From positions 370,843 through 434,842 of the forward strand of contig JADJMZ010000007.1 in NCBI GenBank assembly GCA_016709315.1: 64,000 nt of DNA. Direction: 5' to 3'. The notes below the pieces were generated by a model. The model searched no databases. It was not told where the DNA came from and saw nothing but the letters and a program-made list of their open reading frames with translations. Positions 9,840 to 19,186 of this stretch are shown here, in pieces (position 1 is the stretch's first letter; each line of letters begins with the position of its first letter). Position numbers and translations under genes: made by a program. Source of the stretch: Ignavibacteria bacterium (GTDB taxonomy: Bacteria > Bacteroidota > Ignavibacteria > Tepidaquicellales > Tepidaquicellaceae).

Positions 9840-11627
9840 ATGAAAATTTTATATTCTTATTTAAAAAATTACAAGCATCTTGTATTCTTAGCTTTGCTGC
9901 TTGCTGCCATTAATCAGGTTTTTTCTCTTCTTGATCCTGCTATTTTCAGACATGTAATAGATGATTATGCGACTAAGTATAAAGAGTATTCTACCGGAGA
10001 GTTCTTCAAAGGAGTTGGATTTCTTCTCATGCTTGCTGTCGGTGCAGCGCTTATCTCAAGAATTGCCAAGAACTTTCAGGATTATTTTATCAATGTTATT
10101 ACTCAAAGACTTGGAGCGAAATTGTATTCCGACGGCATCAGTCATTCGCTCGAACTTCCTTATTCCGTTTTTGAAGATCAGAGAAGCGGTCAGACTCTCG
10201 GTATCCTTCAGAAAGTAAGAGCTGATTCGGAAAAATTAATATCTGCAGGCGTTAATGTTCTTTTTACTTCTATTGTAGGAATTATTTTTGTCGGTATTTA
10301 CGCCTTCTCTGTTCACTGGATTATTGCTCCGATTTATCTTTGCGCAATTCCTATTATTGGTTGGCTAAGCTCTACTCTCGGAAAAAAGATTAAGACTGTT
10401 CAGAAAACTATCGTAGCGGAAACTACAGGTCTTGCCGGATCTACTACTGAATCTCTCAGAAACATCGAACTGGTAAAAAGTCTCGGACTTTCACAGCAGG
10501 AAACAGAGAGACTGAATAATACTACTGAAAAAATTCTTAAACTTGAACTTCAAAAAGTAAAATATATACGAAGTCTGAGTTTTATTCAGGGCACTATTGT
10601 TAATCTTCTGAGAACAGGTATTCTTCTTCTTATGATGTATCTGATTTTTACACAGCAGATTACCACGGGACAGTTCTTTACTCTTTTTATTTATTCTTTT
10701 TATATATTCGGTCCGCTGCAGGAACTCGGAAATATAATTAATATTTACCGTGAAGCTGAAGTGTCGCTTGGCAAATTCAGCCAGATAATGAATACTCCTA
10801 CTGATCCGAAACCGTTAAACCCGGTAAGCATTAATTCAATTGATAAACTAATTTTTGATAATGTAACATTCAGACACAAATCTTCTACTACAAATGCCCT
10901 GACTGAAATTTCGTTTGAGACTTTAAAAGGAAATACAATTGCTTTTGTCGGACCGTCCGGCTCCGGCAAAACTACACTTGTAAAACTTTTGCTCGGTCTT
11001 TACAGACCGGAAGACGGAGATATTCTTTATAACGGAATTTCTTATTCGAATATTGAACTAGACAGTCTCAGAGAGCAGATCGGATTTGTTTCACAGGATA
11101 CTCAGTTGTTTTCCGGTACCATCAGGGAAAATCTATTGTTCGTCAATCCAAAAGCTACTGATGAGGAATGTTATGAAGTTCTGAATAAAGCTGCATGCCA
11201 GACTCTGCTTGAAAGAGCGGATAAAGGTCTTGATACAGTCATAGGCGAAGGCGGCGTGAAAGTTTCAGGCGGTGAAAAGCAAAGACTTTCTATTGCCAGA
11301 GCGCTTCTGCGTAAACCTAATCTCCTCATATTTGATGAAGCAACATCCGCTCTTGATTCTCTGACTGAAGAAGGCATTAATCAGACGATCAGGCAAATAT
11401 CAAAAGGCAATAAACATATTACCATTATGATTGCTCACAGACTTTCCACTATTATGCATGCCGATACGATTTATGTCCTTGAGAAAGGAAGTATCATTGA
11501 ATCAGGAAAACATAAGGATCTTCTTGATATGATGGGTCTTTACTACGCCATGTGGAGACAGCAGATCGGTGAAAGGCAAAATATTATAGACAGTGATCTT
11601 CTCACAATGGTTAAGCAGACCAATTAA
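9840..11627 (+). CDS. ABC exporter, fused permease-ATPase (MsbA/lipid-exporter type)
   Basis: A 595-residue half-transporter with an N-terminal six-helix membrane domain (about 1-310) fused to a nucleotide-binding domain. The ATPase shows Walker A GPSGSGKTT (371-379), a Q-loop around IGFVSQDTQLFSG, the signature VSGGEKQRL, Walker B LLIFDEATSALD and the switch histidine in MIAHRLST. It would work as a homodimer exporting a lipid, peptide or drug across the inner membrane; the substrate cannot be read from sequence. It is monocistronic, with no partner gene nearby, which fits an MsbA-like homodimer better than a peptide-maturation exporter, as there is no C39 domain. Confidence 0.9.
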   Translation: MKILYSYLKNYKHLVFLALLLAAINQVFSLLDPAIFRHVIDDYATKYKEYSTGEFFKGVGFLLMLAVGAALISRIAKNFQDYFINVITQRLGAKLYSDGISHSLELPYSVFEDQRSGQTLGILQKVRADSEKLISAGVNVLFTSIVGIIFVGIYAFSVHWIIAPIYLCAIPIIGWLSSTLGKKIKTVQKTIVAETTGLAGSTTESLRNIELVKSLGLSQQETERLNNTTEKILKLELQKVKYIRSLSFIQGTIVNLLRTGILLLMMYLIFTQQITTGQFFTLFIYSFYIFGPLQELGNIINIYREAEVSLGKFSQIMNTPTDPKPLNPVSINSIDKLIFDNVTFRHKSSTTNALTEISFETLKGNTIAFVGPSGSGKTTLVKLLLGLYRPEDGDILYNGISYSNIELDSLREQIGFVSQDTQLFSGTIRENLLFVNPKATDEECYEVLNKAACQTLLERADKGLDTVIGEGGVKVSGGEKQRLSIARALLRKPNLLIFDEATSALDSLTEEGINQTIRQISKGNKHITIMIAHRLSTIMHADTIYVLEKGSIIESGKHKDLLDMMGLYYAMWRQQIGERQNIIDSDLLTMVKQTN

Positions 11628-11683
11628 TAATTACTGACTGAAGTTACGGAAATATCAGTTTTCAATTCAAGACCACCTACAAA

Positions 11684-11706
11684 CCCCCTCCTTGCCAAGG
11701 AGGGGG
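11684..11706. repeat. Short GC-rich hairpin element
   Basis: CCCCCTCCTTG and CAAGGAGGGGG form a perfect 11-bp inverted repeat around one base, followed by CAGGGGGAGGTC, in DNA that is otherwise AT-rich. It has the look of a dispersed REP-like palindrome; only one copy is in this window. It could also act as a transcription barrier after the ABC exporter gene, but no T run follows. Confidence 0.5.
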
Positions 11707-11819
11707 CAGGGGGAGGTCAATAACTAAACTTACTTTTAAATAACTTAATACTTTTCAGGCATGTTTGAATTTTTGAAAATGATATTTTTATCAAATCAAA
11801 TGAACACCTGAAATCAAAT

Positions 11820-11868
11820 TAAATTCTATTTCCATAAATCTAATATCCAAAATCAAAGATCGTAAATC
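11820..11868 (-). repeat. Degenerate tandem 7-bp repeat (GATTTTA type)
   Basis: Read on the minus strand, seven consecutive heptamers vary around GATTTTA (GATTTAC, GATCTTT, GATTTTG, GATATTA, GATTTAT and two weaker units). It ends 3 bp from the stop codon of the dehydrogenase gene. The same unit recurs at 21564-21598. Confidence 0.6.
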
Positions 11869-11870
11869 AC

Positions 11871-12905
11871 TTAATACTCTTCATCTATATTCACCACATT
11901 CAGAAAATCTTTCCTGCCTTTTGCAAGTCTTGTTAAATTCTCGATCACTTCATCCCACCTTGAAAGATCATCAAAAGGTGAAGCCGCTCTGTGAGGCGAT
12001 AGAACAATATTTTTCAGTTTATGAAAAGGATAACTGTAAGGATATTCTTTTCCGTATTTATCTTTTTCAGGGTTGTAATTATACCATACATCAAGTGCTG
12101 CTCCGGAAATCATTTTATTCTTCAGCGCATCATATAAGTCTTTTTCATTTATAATTGTGCCTCTTGCAATATTTACAATAAGTGAATTTTTCCCGAGCAA
12201 TTTTAATTCCTTTGCGCCGATTAGTCCTTCTGTTTTTGATGTGTGAGGAACTGCAATGATCAGAATATCAATTGCTTTTAAAAATTTATGAAGTTCGGTT
12301 TCTTTGTACTTCGTAATTTCAGTCGGGTAAATTTCCTTTTGCTCTTTCCAGTCCCTTTTCATTACAAAGAATTCATTTTCAAATCCTGATAAGAAACTAT
12401 GCACATACTTGTTTATAGCTCCGTATCCGAGAAGTCCGATTCTCCTGTTTCTTAATTGGACAGATGCGCTGAAAATATCTTTGTTGTCACTTGTTCTCCA
12501 GATTCCGTTTTGCATCCAGTTGTGATGCGGAATTATTCTGTTCATTAAGGCAAGAAGCATAGCAACAGCATGCTGGGCAGTTGAATATGCATGTCCGTGT
12601 CGGTTAATAAGCAGAATTTTTGTGACTGCTTTTTTAATTCCTGAAAATTTTTTTATATGATGTTTTATGCCTGTACCGGGATTGATATAAAGTTTCAGCT
12701 TAGGAGAATTAAAAAGTAAATCCCTGGAAGGTCTCCATCCGATTATTACATCAGCATCCATGCTTTCTCTAAGAATATTTTTTTCAGTAAAACTCCGCGG
12801 AAAAACAAGTTTGACTTCTTTTATTTTCTTCAGTGAATTAATGAGATGCTTTTTCAGGTCTTCTTCAATTTTCCAAATAAAAAGCACCTTTATGTATTTT
12901 TTCAT
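11871..12905 (-). CDS. D-isomer-specific 2-hydroxyacid dehydrogenase family protein
   Basis: A 344-residue cytoplasmic NAD(P)-dependent dehydrogenase of the D-2-hydroxyacid (phosphoglycerate/lactate/formate dehydrogenase) family. The Rossmann motif is GLLGYGAIN. The catalytic-domain landmarks are the arginine in NIARGTIIN, the following glutamate region NEKDLYDAL, the segment SGAALDVWY and the catalytic histidine in LSPHRAAS. The N-terminal half is diverged from well-studied members, so the 2-keto/2-hydroxy acid substrate is not predictable. It is flanked by terminator-like or repeat sequences and appears monocistronic. Confidence 0.85.
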   Translation of the reverse strand: MKKYIKVLFIWKIEEDLKKHLINSLKKIKEVKLVFPRSFTEKNILRESMDADVIIGWRPSRDLLFNSPKLKLYINPGTGIKHHIKKFSGIKKAVTKILLINRHGHAYSTAQHAVAMLLALMNRIIPHHNWMQNGIWRTSDNKDIFSASVQLRNRRIGLLGYGAINKYVHSFLSGFENEFFVMKRDWKEQKEIYPTEITKYKETELHKFLKAIDILIIAVPHTSKTEGLIGAKELKLLGKNSLIVNIARGTIINEKDLYDALKNKMISGAALDVWYNYNPEKDKYGKEYPYSYPFHKLKNIVLSPHRAASPFDDLSRWDEVIENLTRLAKGRKDFLNVVNIDEEY

Positions 12906-13015
12906 ATTTCGTTTGTAATGATTTTGTTGATTTTAGATAATGATAATTTATCTATTTTAAGGAAAATATATAAGGGGATTTATTGAAAGGATTATATTTG
13001 TTATAAAAAATTAAA

Positions 13016-13061
13016 AAAGACACAAAAAGAAATTACAAATGATTATGCTCTCTGTGTCTTT
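13016..13061 (-). terminator. Possible terminator downstream of the 13100-14320 gene
   Basis: AAAGACACA (13016-13024) pairs perfectly with TGTGTCTTT (13053-13061) and, read on the minus strand, is followed by an AT-rich T run. The 28-nt loop is long, so this is a weak call. Confidence 0.35.
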
Positions 13062-13099
13062 GATTCTCTGTGTTAAAATATTCTGAAAATTACCATTAT

Positions 13100-14320
13100 T
13101 TATTTCAGCAGCATCATAGACTTTGTTTCAACGAACTTCCCCTTAACGGACAAAATATAAAAATAAATTCCTGATGGATATTCTGATGCATTCCATTCGG
13201 TCGTGTATGAACCGGCTCGTTTCATTTCATTTACTAAAACTGATATCTCATTGCCGAGAATATCATAAACTTTTAAAGAAACAAATTCCTGATCCGGGAT
13301 TACAAATTCCAGATTTGTGACAGGATTAAATGGATTCGGATAATTCTGTAACAGTGAATAATTCTTTACCTGAGTTTCATCCGGCGACACAGATGTGAGT
13401 CCGCCGTTGTTTGTAGTTTTATACACTTTCCCGAAGGATCCGATCATCCATCCGGTATTTTCATTTATGAATTTTATGTCCTGAAATCTGCTGGCAGAAA
13501 GAGAACTGTTGGTCCAGTCCGATCCGCCGTTTGTTGTCCTGACTACAAGACTGTTATCGCCGGCTGCCCAACCTGTATTCGGGTTCACAAAATCTATTAT
13601 GTACAAAGCGTCTGTTTCCACATCACTCTGAACTGTCCAGTTCACACCTCCGTTCTCCGTCTTTGCAATGTATCCTCTGTATCCGCATACCCATCCGGTG
13701 TTTTCATTTATAAAATCTATGCTGTAAAGATTCCTGAAATTTCCAGTTGTGAATATTACGTTCCACGAAACTCCCCCGTCTGTAGTCTTAAGCAGTTCAT
13801 TGTTCCCGGAACCGGTATAATTAATTTTCCATCCTGTGCTTTCATTTATAAAAATAAAACTTTGTGCGCGCTGATTTGAGATCTGAAACCAGTTAATCCC
13901 TGCGTTTGTGGTTTTGTATAATCCGTTAGATGTGAACCAGCCTGTCTGACCGTTTATAAAAAATATTCTGTCTGACTGATATACCGTATAAAAATGATTT
14001 GTCCAGTTTATTCCGCCGTTTGTCGTATACAGCAGTGTATCCCTGGTCGAACATAAAAATCCCGTATTCTCATTTAAAAACCAGACACTGTTCATGTTTT
14101 CAGCGGTAGTAGGAAGTGACATGTCAATCCAGTTAGTGCCTCCGTTTGAAGTTTTAGATATAAGATTGCCGTAACCGACGATATAACCTGTATTTGCACT
14201 TGGGAAGTAACAGGAAGCAACCGGAAATGAGATCGGCAAAACCTGATTCACCCATTGGCTTTTTGCATAAGGCGCTGAAAAAAGCATAAGATACAACATT
14301 ACTGTAGTTAAAATTTTCAT
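13100..14320 (-). CDS. Secreted YCF48-like protein with type IX sorting domain
   Basis: A 406-residue protein with a signal peptide (MKILTTVMLYLMLFSAPYAKS) and about seven repeats of the form TGWxxGxxGxxxKTxNGGxNW, the YCF48 beta-propeller pattern. The last 80 residues are a Por/T9SS C-terminal sorting domain: NYPNPFNPVTN, VSLKVYDILGNEISVLVNE, SGIYFYILSV and ending MMLLK. It is expected to cross the outer membrane by type IX secretion and stay on the surface or be released. The neighbour at 14361-15626, 40 bp upstream on the same strand, has the same plan, so they may be co-transcribed. The function of the propeller is unknown. Confidence 0.85.
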   Translation of the reverse strand: MKILTTVMLYLMLFSAPYAKSQWVNQVLPISFPVASCYFPSANTGYIVGYGNLISKTSNGGTNWIDMSLPTTAENMNSVWFLNENTGFLCSTRDTLLYTTNGGINWTNHFYTVYQSDRIFFINGQTGWFTSNGLYKTTNAGINWFQISNQRAQSFIFINESTGWKINYTGSGNNELLKTTDGGVSWNVIFTTGNFRNLYSIDFINENTGWVCGYRGYIAKTENGGVNWTVQSDVETDALYIIDFVNPNTGWAAGDNSLVVRTTNGGSDWTNSSLSASRFQDIKFINENTGWMIGSFGKVYKTTNNGGLTSVSPDETQVKNYSLLQNYPNPFNPVTNLEFVIPDQEFVSLKVYDILGNEISVLVNEMKRAGSYTTEWNASEYPSGIYFYILSVKGKFVETKSMMLLK

Positions 14321-14360
14321 TTCAAATGTATGTTTTATTTTAAAAACTGAATTGATGATA

Positions 14361-15626
14361 TTACTTGAGCAGGATCATTTTTATTACTTCGCTTCCGCTG
14401 CCTGTTTCCAATTTACAGTAATATACTCCTGACGAAAAGCCGGATGCATTCCATTGGAATGAATATTTTCCCGGATTCTGCCTTTCATTAACTAATGTCG
14501 TGACTTCATTTCCAGCAACATCAAAGATAATAAGCTTTACACTGCTGTTTTCTGATACCTCATATTTTACAACTGTTACAGGATTAAAAGGATTTGGAAA
14601 GTTCTGATATAAATGATATTCAGACGGCGCAGCTGTATTTTCTTTTATATTTGTAAGATCATCATAAACATAGACACCAGAAATATTCGTACCCGCATAC
14701 ATTTTCCCGTCTGCTGATGCGAAAGAATATACATAAGAGTTTGAAGGCAGCCCTTCCATTATCATTGTCCAGTTATCGCCGTTATTAGTGGAAATGAAAA
14801 CCTTCCTGTCATCAGTTGAAATAAAGAGATCACCATTACTGTTTGATTGAGCAGCTCTGAGATAACTGGTGGAATTCTGACTCCCTGCGCTTATCCATGT
14901 CGCCCCGTTGTCCGATGATCTGTTAAGTCCGAAAGCATCTGAGACATAAATGAAGTTACCTTCCCCTTTCAGAATTGTTTTAATGAATATGGATGGGAAA
15001 GTGCTTAAAGTCGTGAAACTGTTTCCGTTGTTACCAGACTGCTGCACTCCGGCAGTAGATGTTCCCAGGAATATCCTTCCGTCAGGAATTATCAGCATTC
15101 CTCCGGCAAATCCTGCATCTATACGCTGCGTCTGAAAAAAGCTGTCTCCTCCGTTTGTTGACCTGAAAACAAATATGGCAACATTGCCTATCAAAGGTCC
15201 GACGGTTATTGATATCGCCGCTGTTACAGATCCGTCAGAAGGAAAAACAATTGCTCCGCCTCCGGCATAGTTCAATGGAAATGATCCTGTAAACACATCA
15301 GTCCAGGTAAGTCCGTTATCAGTGGAGCGGTGAATGTAACTGAAGTTTTGCGTGATGGATATTCCGTAAATATCTCCGTTATCTGAAACTGCGAGGCAGG
15401 AAACTCTTTTACCGCCAAGTCCTGAGAAAGACCAGCTTGCACCGTGGTCAACTGATCTGTATATGCCGTTTGCCCAGACTGATGCGAACAGATCTCCTGC
15501 ATGATTTGAAGTCATTGTATAGACATAATCGGCGATTCCTGTTATCTGTCCTGCAGGTATCCAGCTATTCTGCGAATATGAAATTCCGCTATGCAAAATA
15601 AAAAATAATAGAATTATCTTAACCAT
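14361..15626 (-). CDS. Secreted BNR/YCF48-like repeat protein with type IX sorting domain
   Basis: A 421-residue protein with an N-terminal signal peptide (ILLFFILHSGISYSQ). The body holds repeated units such as SVDHGASWSFSG, STDNGLTWTDVF, SSDNGATWISAG and STNNGDNWTMIM, which are Asp-box/BNR-type beta-propeller blades. It ends in a Por-type sorting domain (NFPNPFNPVTV, IIFDVAGNEVTTLVNE, SGVYYCKLETG, ending MILLK), marking it as a type IX secretion cargo. It precedes the similar gene at 13100-14320 with a 40-bp gap. BNR blades occur in sialidases, but the catalytic arginine and Tyr/Glu set of sialidases was not identified, so no enzyme activity is claimed. Confidence 0.85.
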   Translation of the reverse strand: MVKIILLFFILHSGISYSQNSWIPAGQITGIADYVYTMTSNHAGDLFASVWANGIYRSVDHGASWSFSGLGGKRVSCLAVSDNGDIYGISITQNFSYIHRSTDNGLTWTDVFTGSFPLNYAGGGAIVFPSDGSVTAAISITVGPLIGNVAIFVFRSTNGGDSFFQTQRIDAGFAGGMLIIPDGRIFLGTSTAGVQQSGNNGNSFTTLSTFPSIFIKTILKGEGNFIYVSDAFGLNRSSDNGATWISAGSQNSTSYLRAAQSNSNGDLFISTDDRKVFISTNNGDNWTMIMEGLPSNSYVYSFASADGKMYAGTNISGVYVYDDLTNIKENTAAPSEYHLYQNFPNPFNPVTVVKYEVSENSSVKLIIFDVAGNEVTTLVNERQNPGKYSFQWNASGFSSGVYYCKLETGSGSEVIKMILLK

Positions 15627-15734
15627 AATGTTATGTTTTTTACAAAACTAACAATTAATTTTCATTATAAAAAATACGGAATATGATTAAATGTAGAATT
15701 CAGATGTTAATGAAAATTCTCTGCTGTAATAGTT

Positions 15735-18233
15735 CTAATAAAATTTATTTCCAAAAAAGAATTTATAAACTTCTACCCAGATTACCGATATAAACGCTAC
15801 TGTCAGACAATACATGAACTGAATAACCGTAATCGGCTCAAATTGAAATACATTCATTAACGGACTGAATGTAAGTGAAGAGAAAAGAATTAAAAAAGTT
15901 ACCAGTATAACTACATACAGCAGTTTATTTTTATAATGTATAGTTGTAAATATAGTATATACTTTTGACCTGCCGGTTAGTGTTAAAAAAATATTACTGC
16001 AGACAATTGTTGTAAACACAAGTGTCCTTGAAATATTTTCATTCAATGATGATTCGATTGCGTAATTCAGAATATAAAGAAGACCTGCAGTGATCACTAA
16101 TCCCTGTACTATGCTGAGAGTCAGTTCCTTAAGGTTAAAAAAATTAGCCGTAAGTTTTCTCGGCTTTTGTTTCATTATGTCCTTCTCTATTGGTTCATTT
16201 TCATAAACAATCGAGCATGTCGGACCCATTACGAGTTCAAGAAATATTACATGTATCGGAGAAAAAATATTCTGATACTTGAATCCGAGTATCAAAGGCA
16301 GGGTTACTATGGATATGAGCGGAATATGAATGGAAATAATATACTGTATGGCTTTCTTTAAATTGGAATATATCTTTCTTCCGAATGAAACTGCCGTTAC
16401 CATGTTTGACAGATCATCATTTACAATTACTAATGATGCCGCCTGCTTTGCTATTGCAGTTCCCCTTTCACCCATCGCAATGCCGATGTGAGATGCTTTT
16501 AATGCAGGACCGTCATTAACTCCGTCTCCCGTCATTGCAACTATTTCGCCTTTTTCTTTAAGCGCATTTACTATAAGAAGTTTTGCTTCCGGCAGCATTC
16601 TTGCAAATATATTAACTTCTTTTACTGTTTTCAGAAGATCATCATGGCTCATTCCGATAATCTGTTCACCTGTTAAAAATGTTTCCGGATTTCTAATACC
16701 AACCTTTGCAGCTATACTGACTGCCGTTACCGGATAATCTCCCGTTATCATTTTGACTTCAATGCCTGATTCATGAAAACTCTTTATAACTTCGGAAATA
16801 TTATTCTTCGGAGGATCACTCAGTCCTATAAGTCCCATAAATTTCCAATCGAAGTCTGTCTGATCTTCAGGATAAGGCAAAGTTGCGTGTTCAGTTTTTG
16901 CTACTCCCAGAACTCTTAATCCTTTTGAAGCCATACTCCTGACTAATTCATTTAATTCCTCCACCTGAATTTTGTCTAGTTCGGATATCCTCAGGATACC
17001 CTCCGGTGCGCCTTTGCATGCAATAATAGTTTCTTTTGAATTGGAATGTATATGTGTCATCATCGGAGGTTTGCCGGATAAAGGATATTCCTTTACAATT
17101 TCGTATTCAGAAGTCTGTATCTGATTGCCGGAGTTGTCAAATAATTTACGCAATGCTTTCTCCATCGGGTCAAAAGGAACCGGCTCTGACGCCCACATTC
17201 CGTAATCAATTATCTCTTTGCTGCTTTCAGATAAAAAACGGTGATCAAAATTATCGCAGATTTTTTTTTCTTTGAAATCATATATTTCGGAAACTTCCAT
17301 TTTGTTTTCCGTTATTGTTCCTGTTTTGTCAACGCAAATGACTGTAGCAGAACCAAGCACTTCCACTGTCTGCGGCTGCTTTGTAATGATATTGTTTTTT
17401 ATAAGATGATACGCTCCGAGCGCCATGAATGTGGACAATGCAACCGGGATTTCCTCCGGAAGTATTGCCATCGCCAGAGTAAGTCCGTGCATCAGGCTAT
17501 GAAGCACATCACCCGAGTCCAGATAATTTAATATCCAAACAATCATAAACGCTATAACTCCTGCAACAGCCATGAGCTTTACAAATCTGTCAATCTGAAG
17601 CTGCAACGGAGTTCTTTCCTTTTTTATAAGCTCAAGGGATTTTCCAAGTTTCCCGATCTCCGTATTCATACCGGTGCTTTTTATTTCCACGTATCCCCAG
17701 CCAGCTGTTACATTGGTTCCCGAAAATGTTTTATTGTTTTCCTGATCTTTTGACACAGGAAAAGATTCTCCCGTCAGTATTGATTCATCTATAGTCAGAT
17801 CGTTTGAAAGCACTATCTCACCGTCAGCGGATATTTTCTGTCCCTCTTCAATTATCATTATGTCATTTACTACCAGTTCATGAGACGGAATTGAAACAAC
17901 AACATTGTTCCTTATTACATTTGTCAGCGGCTCTGAAAGTTTTTTAAGCTCGCTTATTGCATTCTCGCTTCTTACTTCCTGTATTATCGAAATTCCTGCC
18001 ACTGCAAAAATTGCAACAAGCATTATTATTCCTTCTGTAACATCTCCCAGGATGAAATATATACTGCAAGCCGCCATCAGCAATATCATCATCGGCTCTT
18101 TTATTATATCAATAAATATTTCTAAACTCTTACGTCTTGTTTTGTTTTCGAGAATGTTCTGTCCGTATTTGCTTCTGCTCGCAATAACTTCACTGTCAGT
18201 CAACCCTTTTAATAGTTCATCTCTGTCTTTCAT
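15735..18233 (-). CDS. P-type cation-transporting ATPase (P2, Ca2+-ATPase-like)
   Basis: An 832-residue inner-membrane pump that uses ATP to move a cation, probably Ca2+ or another divalent ion. Family landmarks are clear: actuator motif LTGES (153-157), M4 motif PEEIP (259-263), phosphorylation site DKTGTIT (Asp302), hinge MTGDGVNDGPALK and a C-terminal six-helix bundle. Classic SERCA-type pumps have PEGL rather than PEEIP in M4, so ion specificity is uncertain. No heavy-metal-binding N-terminal domain and no CPC motif are present, which argues against a P1B metal exporter. It is alone on its strand, followed by an unrelated T9SS gene. Confidence 0.88.
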   Translation of the reverse strand: MKDRDELLKGLTDSEVIASRSKYGQNILENKTRRKSLEIFIDIIKEPMMILLMAACSIYFILGDVTEGIIMLVAIFAVAGISIIQEVRSENAISELKKLSEPLTNVIRNNVVVSIPSHELVVNDIMIIEEGQKISADGEIVLSNDLTIDESILTGESFPVSKDQENNKTFSGTNVTAGWGYVEIKSTGMNTEIGKLGKSLELIKKERTPLQLQIDRFVKLMAVAGVIAFMIVWILNYLDSGDVLHSLMHGLTLAMAILPEEIPVALSTFMALGAYHLIKNNIITKQPQTVEVLGSATVICVDKTGTITENKMEVSEIYDFKEKKICDNFDHRFLSESSKEIIDYGMWASEPVPFDPMEKALRKLFDNSGNQIQTSEYEIVKEYPLSGKPPMMTHIHSNSKETIIACKGAPEGILRISELDKIQVEELNELVRSMASKGLRVLGVAKTEHATLPYPEDQTDFDWKFMGLIGLSDPPKNNISEVIKSFHESGIEVKMITGDYPVTAVSIAAKVGIRNPETFLTGEQIIGMSHDDLLKTVKEVNIFARMLPEAKLLIVNALKEKGEIVAMTGDGVNDGPALKASHIGIAMGERGTAIAKQAASLVIVNDDLSNMVTAVSFGRKIYSNLKKAIQYIISIHIPLISIVTLPLILGFKYQNIFSPIHVIFLELVMGPTCSIVYENEPIEKDIMKQKPRKLTANFFNLKELTLSIVQGLVITAGLLYILNYAIESSLNENISRTLVFTTIVCSNIFLTLTGRSKVYTIFTTIHYKNKLLYVVILVTFLILFSSLTFSPLMNVFQFEPITVIQFMYCLTVAFISVIWVEVYKFFFGNKFY

Positions 18234-18321
18234 CTTTTTAAAAAAATTTATTTATCATTAAGAATTTCAAAAGTATATTTTCAAATTAGAATTTCAATGT
18301 CATAACAGCAAAGTTTGCTGA

Positions 18322-18588
18322 CTATTTTTCCCAGAACTCTTTAGCATCTCTTTCCATTTTTTCAAGTCTTGTGTAGTAATCGGGAAATTCTTTCAGATGT
18401 GCAAGCGCGATCTTGCCCGTCAGCACAGGATCATTATTAGTGACATTTACTTCCGGATCACGTGAACCATGCTCCAGCTCTACATTTAATCCTTTTGTAA
18501 ATTGTTCAACATCAAATTTATCCCAGCTTATTCCAAGTTTATCACCGATTTCTTCTGCGTCTTCTGAATTAAATTTATTTGTTTTCAT
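18322..18588 (-). CDS. DUF5661 family small protein
   Basis: An 88-residue, acidic, probably cytoplasmic protein. It matches from memory the DUF5661 pattern: an early FDVEQFTKGLNVELEHG segment, a VTNNDP turn, then GKIALAHLKEFPDYYTRLEKME. The function of the family is unknown. It sits 88 bp upstream of the P-type ATPase on the same strand and could share a transcript with it. The ATG at 18588 is the only sensible start. Confidence 0.75.
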   Translation of the reverse strand: MKTNKFNSEDAEEIGDKLGISWDKFDVEQFTKGLNVELEHGSRDPEVNVTNNDPVLTGKIALAHLKEFPDYYTRLEKMERDAKEFWEK

Positions 18589-18719
18589 GATTTTTATAAT
18601 TTAAATTAATGATAAATAATGATACTCAGTTATTTCTAATTTTATGATCTCCCTGAAATATTTGAAACCCGGGTTAATGAGTCAGTTTTCGCCTGAGAAA
18701 ACCAATCCTTTCTGTATTT

Positions 18720-19163
18720 TTATTTCGTTAGCATTCTCTGCAATAACTGATTGTAACTGTAAATATTTCTTACTCTAATGTAAAGATTTATATTTTCAGA
18801 GTTAAAATCTTTTTTCAGATATGCGATCTTCAGATAAACTTTTTCCATAACTGTTTCCAGATCATTGTCTAATGCTCTGAGTGAATCCAGATCAGAAAGC
18901 ATTTCCTTATCTACTTTCTTGCTGGAAATTAATTCTAAAGGAAGTCCGCAGGTAATTCCGGATTTAAGTTCAGCTACTTCCAGATTTGTTACTATCTGAA
19001 TCAGTCTTTCCTTGCTTATTCTCTTTTCCGTTTCTGAAAGTTCTTCAAGAAATTTATGATTCAGCTTGGATTCAGTAAGCAATGCTTTCTTGATCTTGTT
19101 CAATGCGATCTTGTTTCCCGCAAGGTCTTTTGTTACATCATAGATTTCTTTTACAATGCTCAC
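18720..19163 (-). CDS. Hypothetical helical protein
   Basis: I do not recognise this 147-residue protein. It begins with a GTG codon, lacks a signal peptide or membrane segment, and is predicted to be almost wholly alpha-helical and charged (many K, E, D and L). It ends 23 bp before the start side of nothing else on the strand and begins 23 bp downstream of the cinA stop, so it is probably the last gene of the pgsA-pgpA-cinA transcript. Codon use resembles that of its neighbours, so it looks like a genuine gene rather than a chance ORF. Confidence 0.65.
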   Translation of the reverse strand: MSIVKEIYDVTKDLAGNKIALNKIKKALLTESKLNHKFLEELSETEKRISKERLIQIVTNLEVAELKSGITCGLPLELISSKKVDKEMLSDLDSLRALDNDLETVMEKVYLKIAYLKKDFNSENINLYIRVRNIYSYNQLLQRMLTK

Positions 19164-19186
19164 TTTGATTTTTTCTGATTTAAAAC

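Noticed and set aside
13100..15626. Sialidase (BNR repeats)
   Set aside because: Only the repeat pattern is shared; the arginine triad and catalytic Tyr/Glu/Asp of sialidases were not found.
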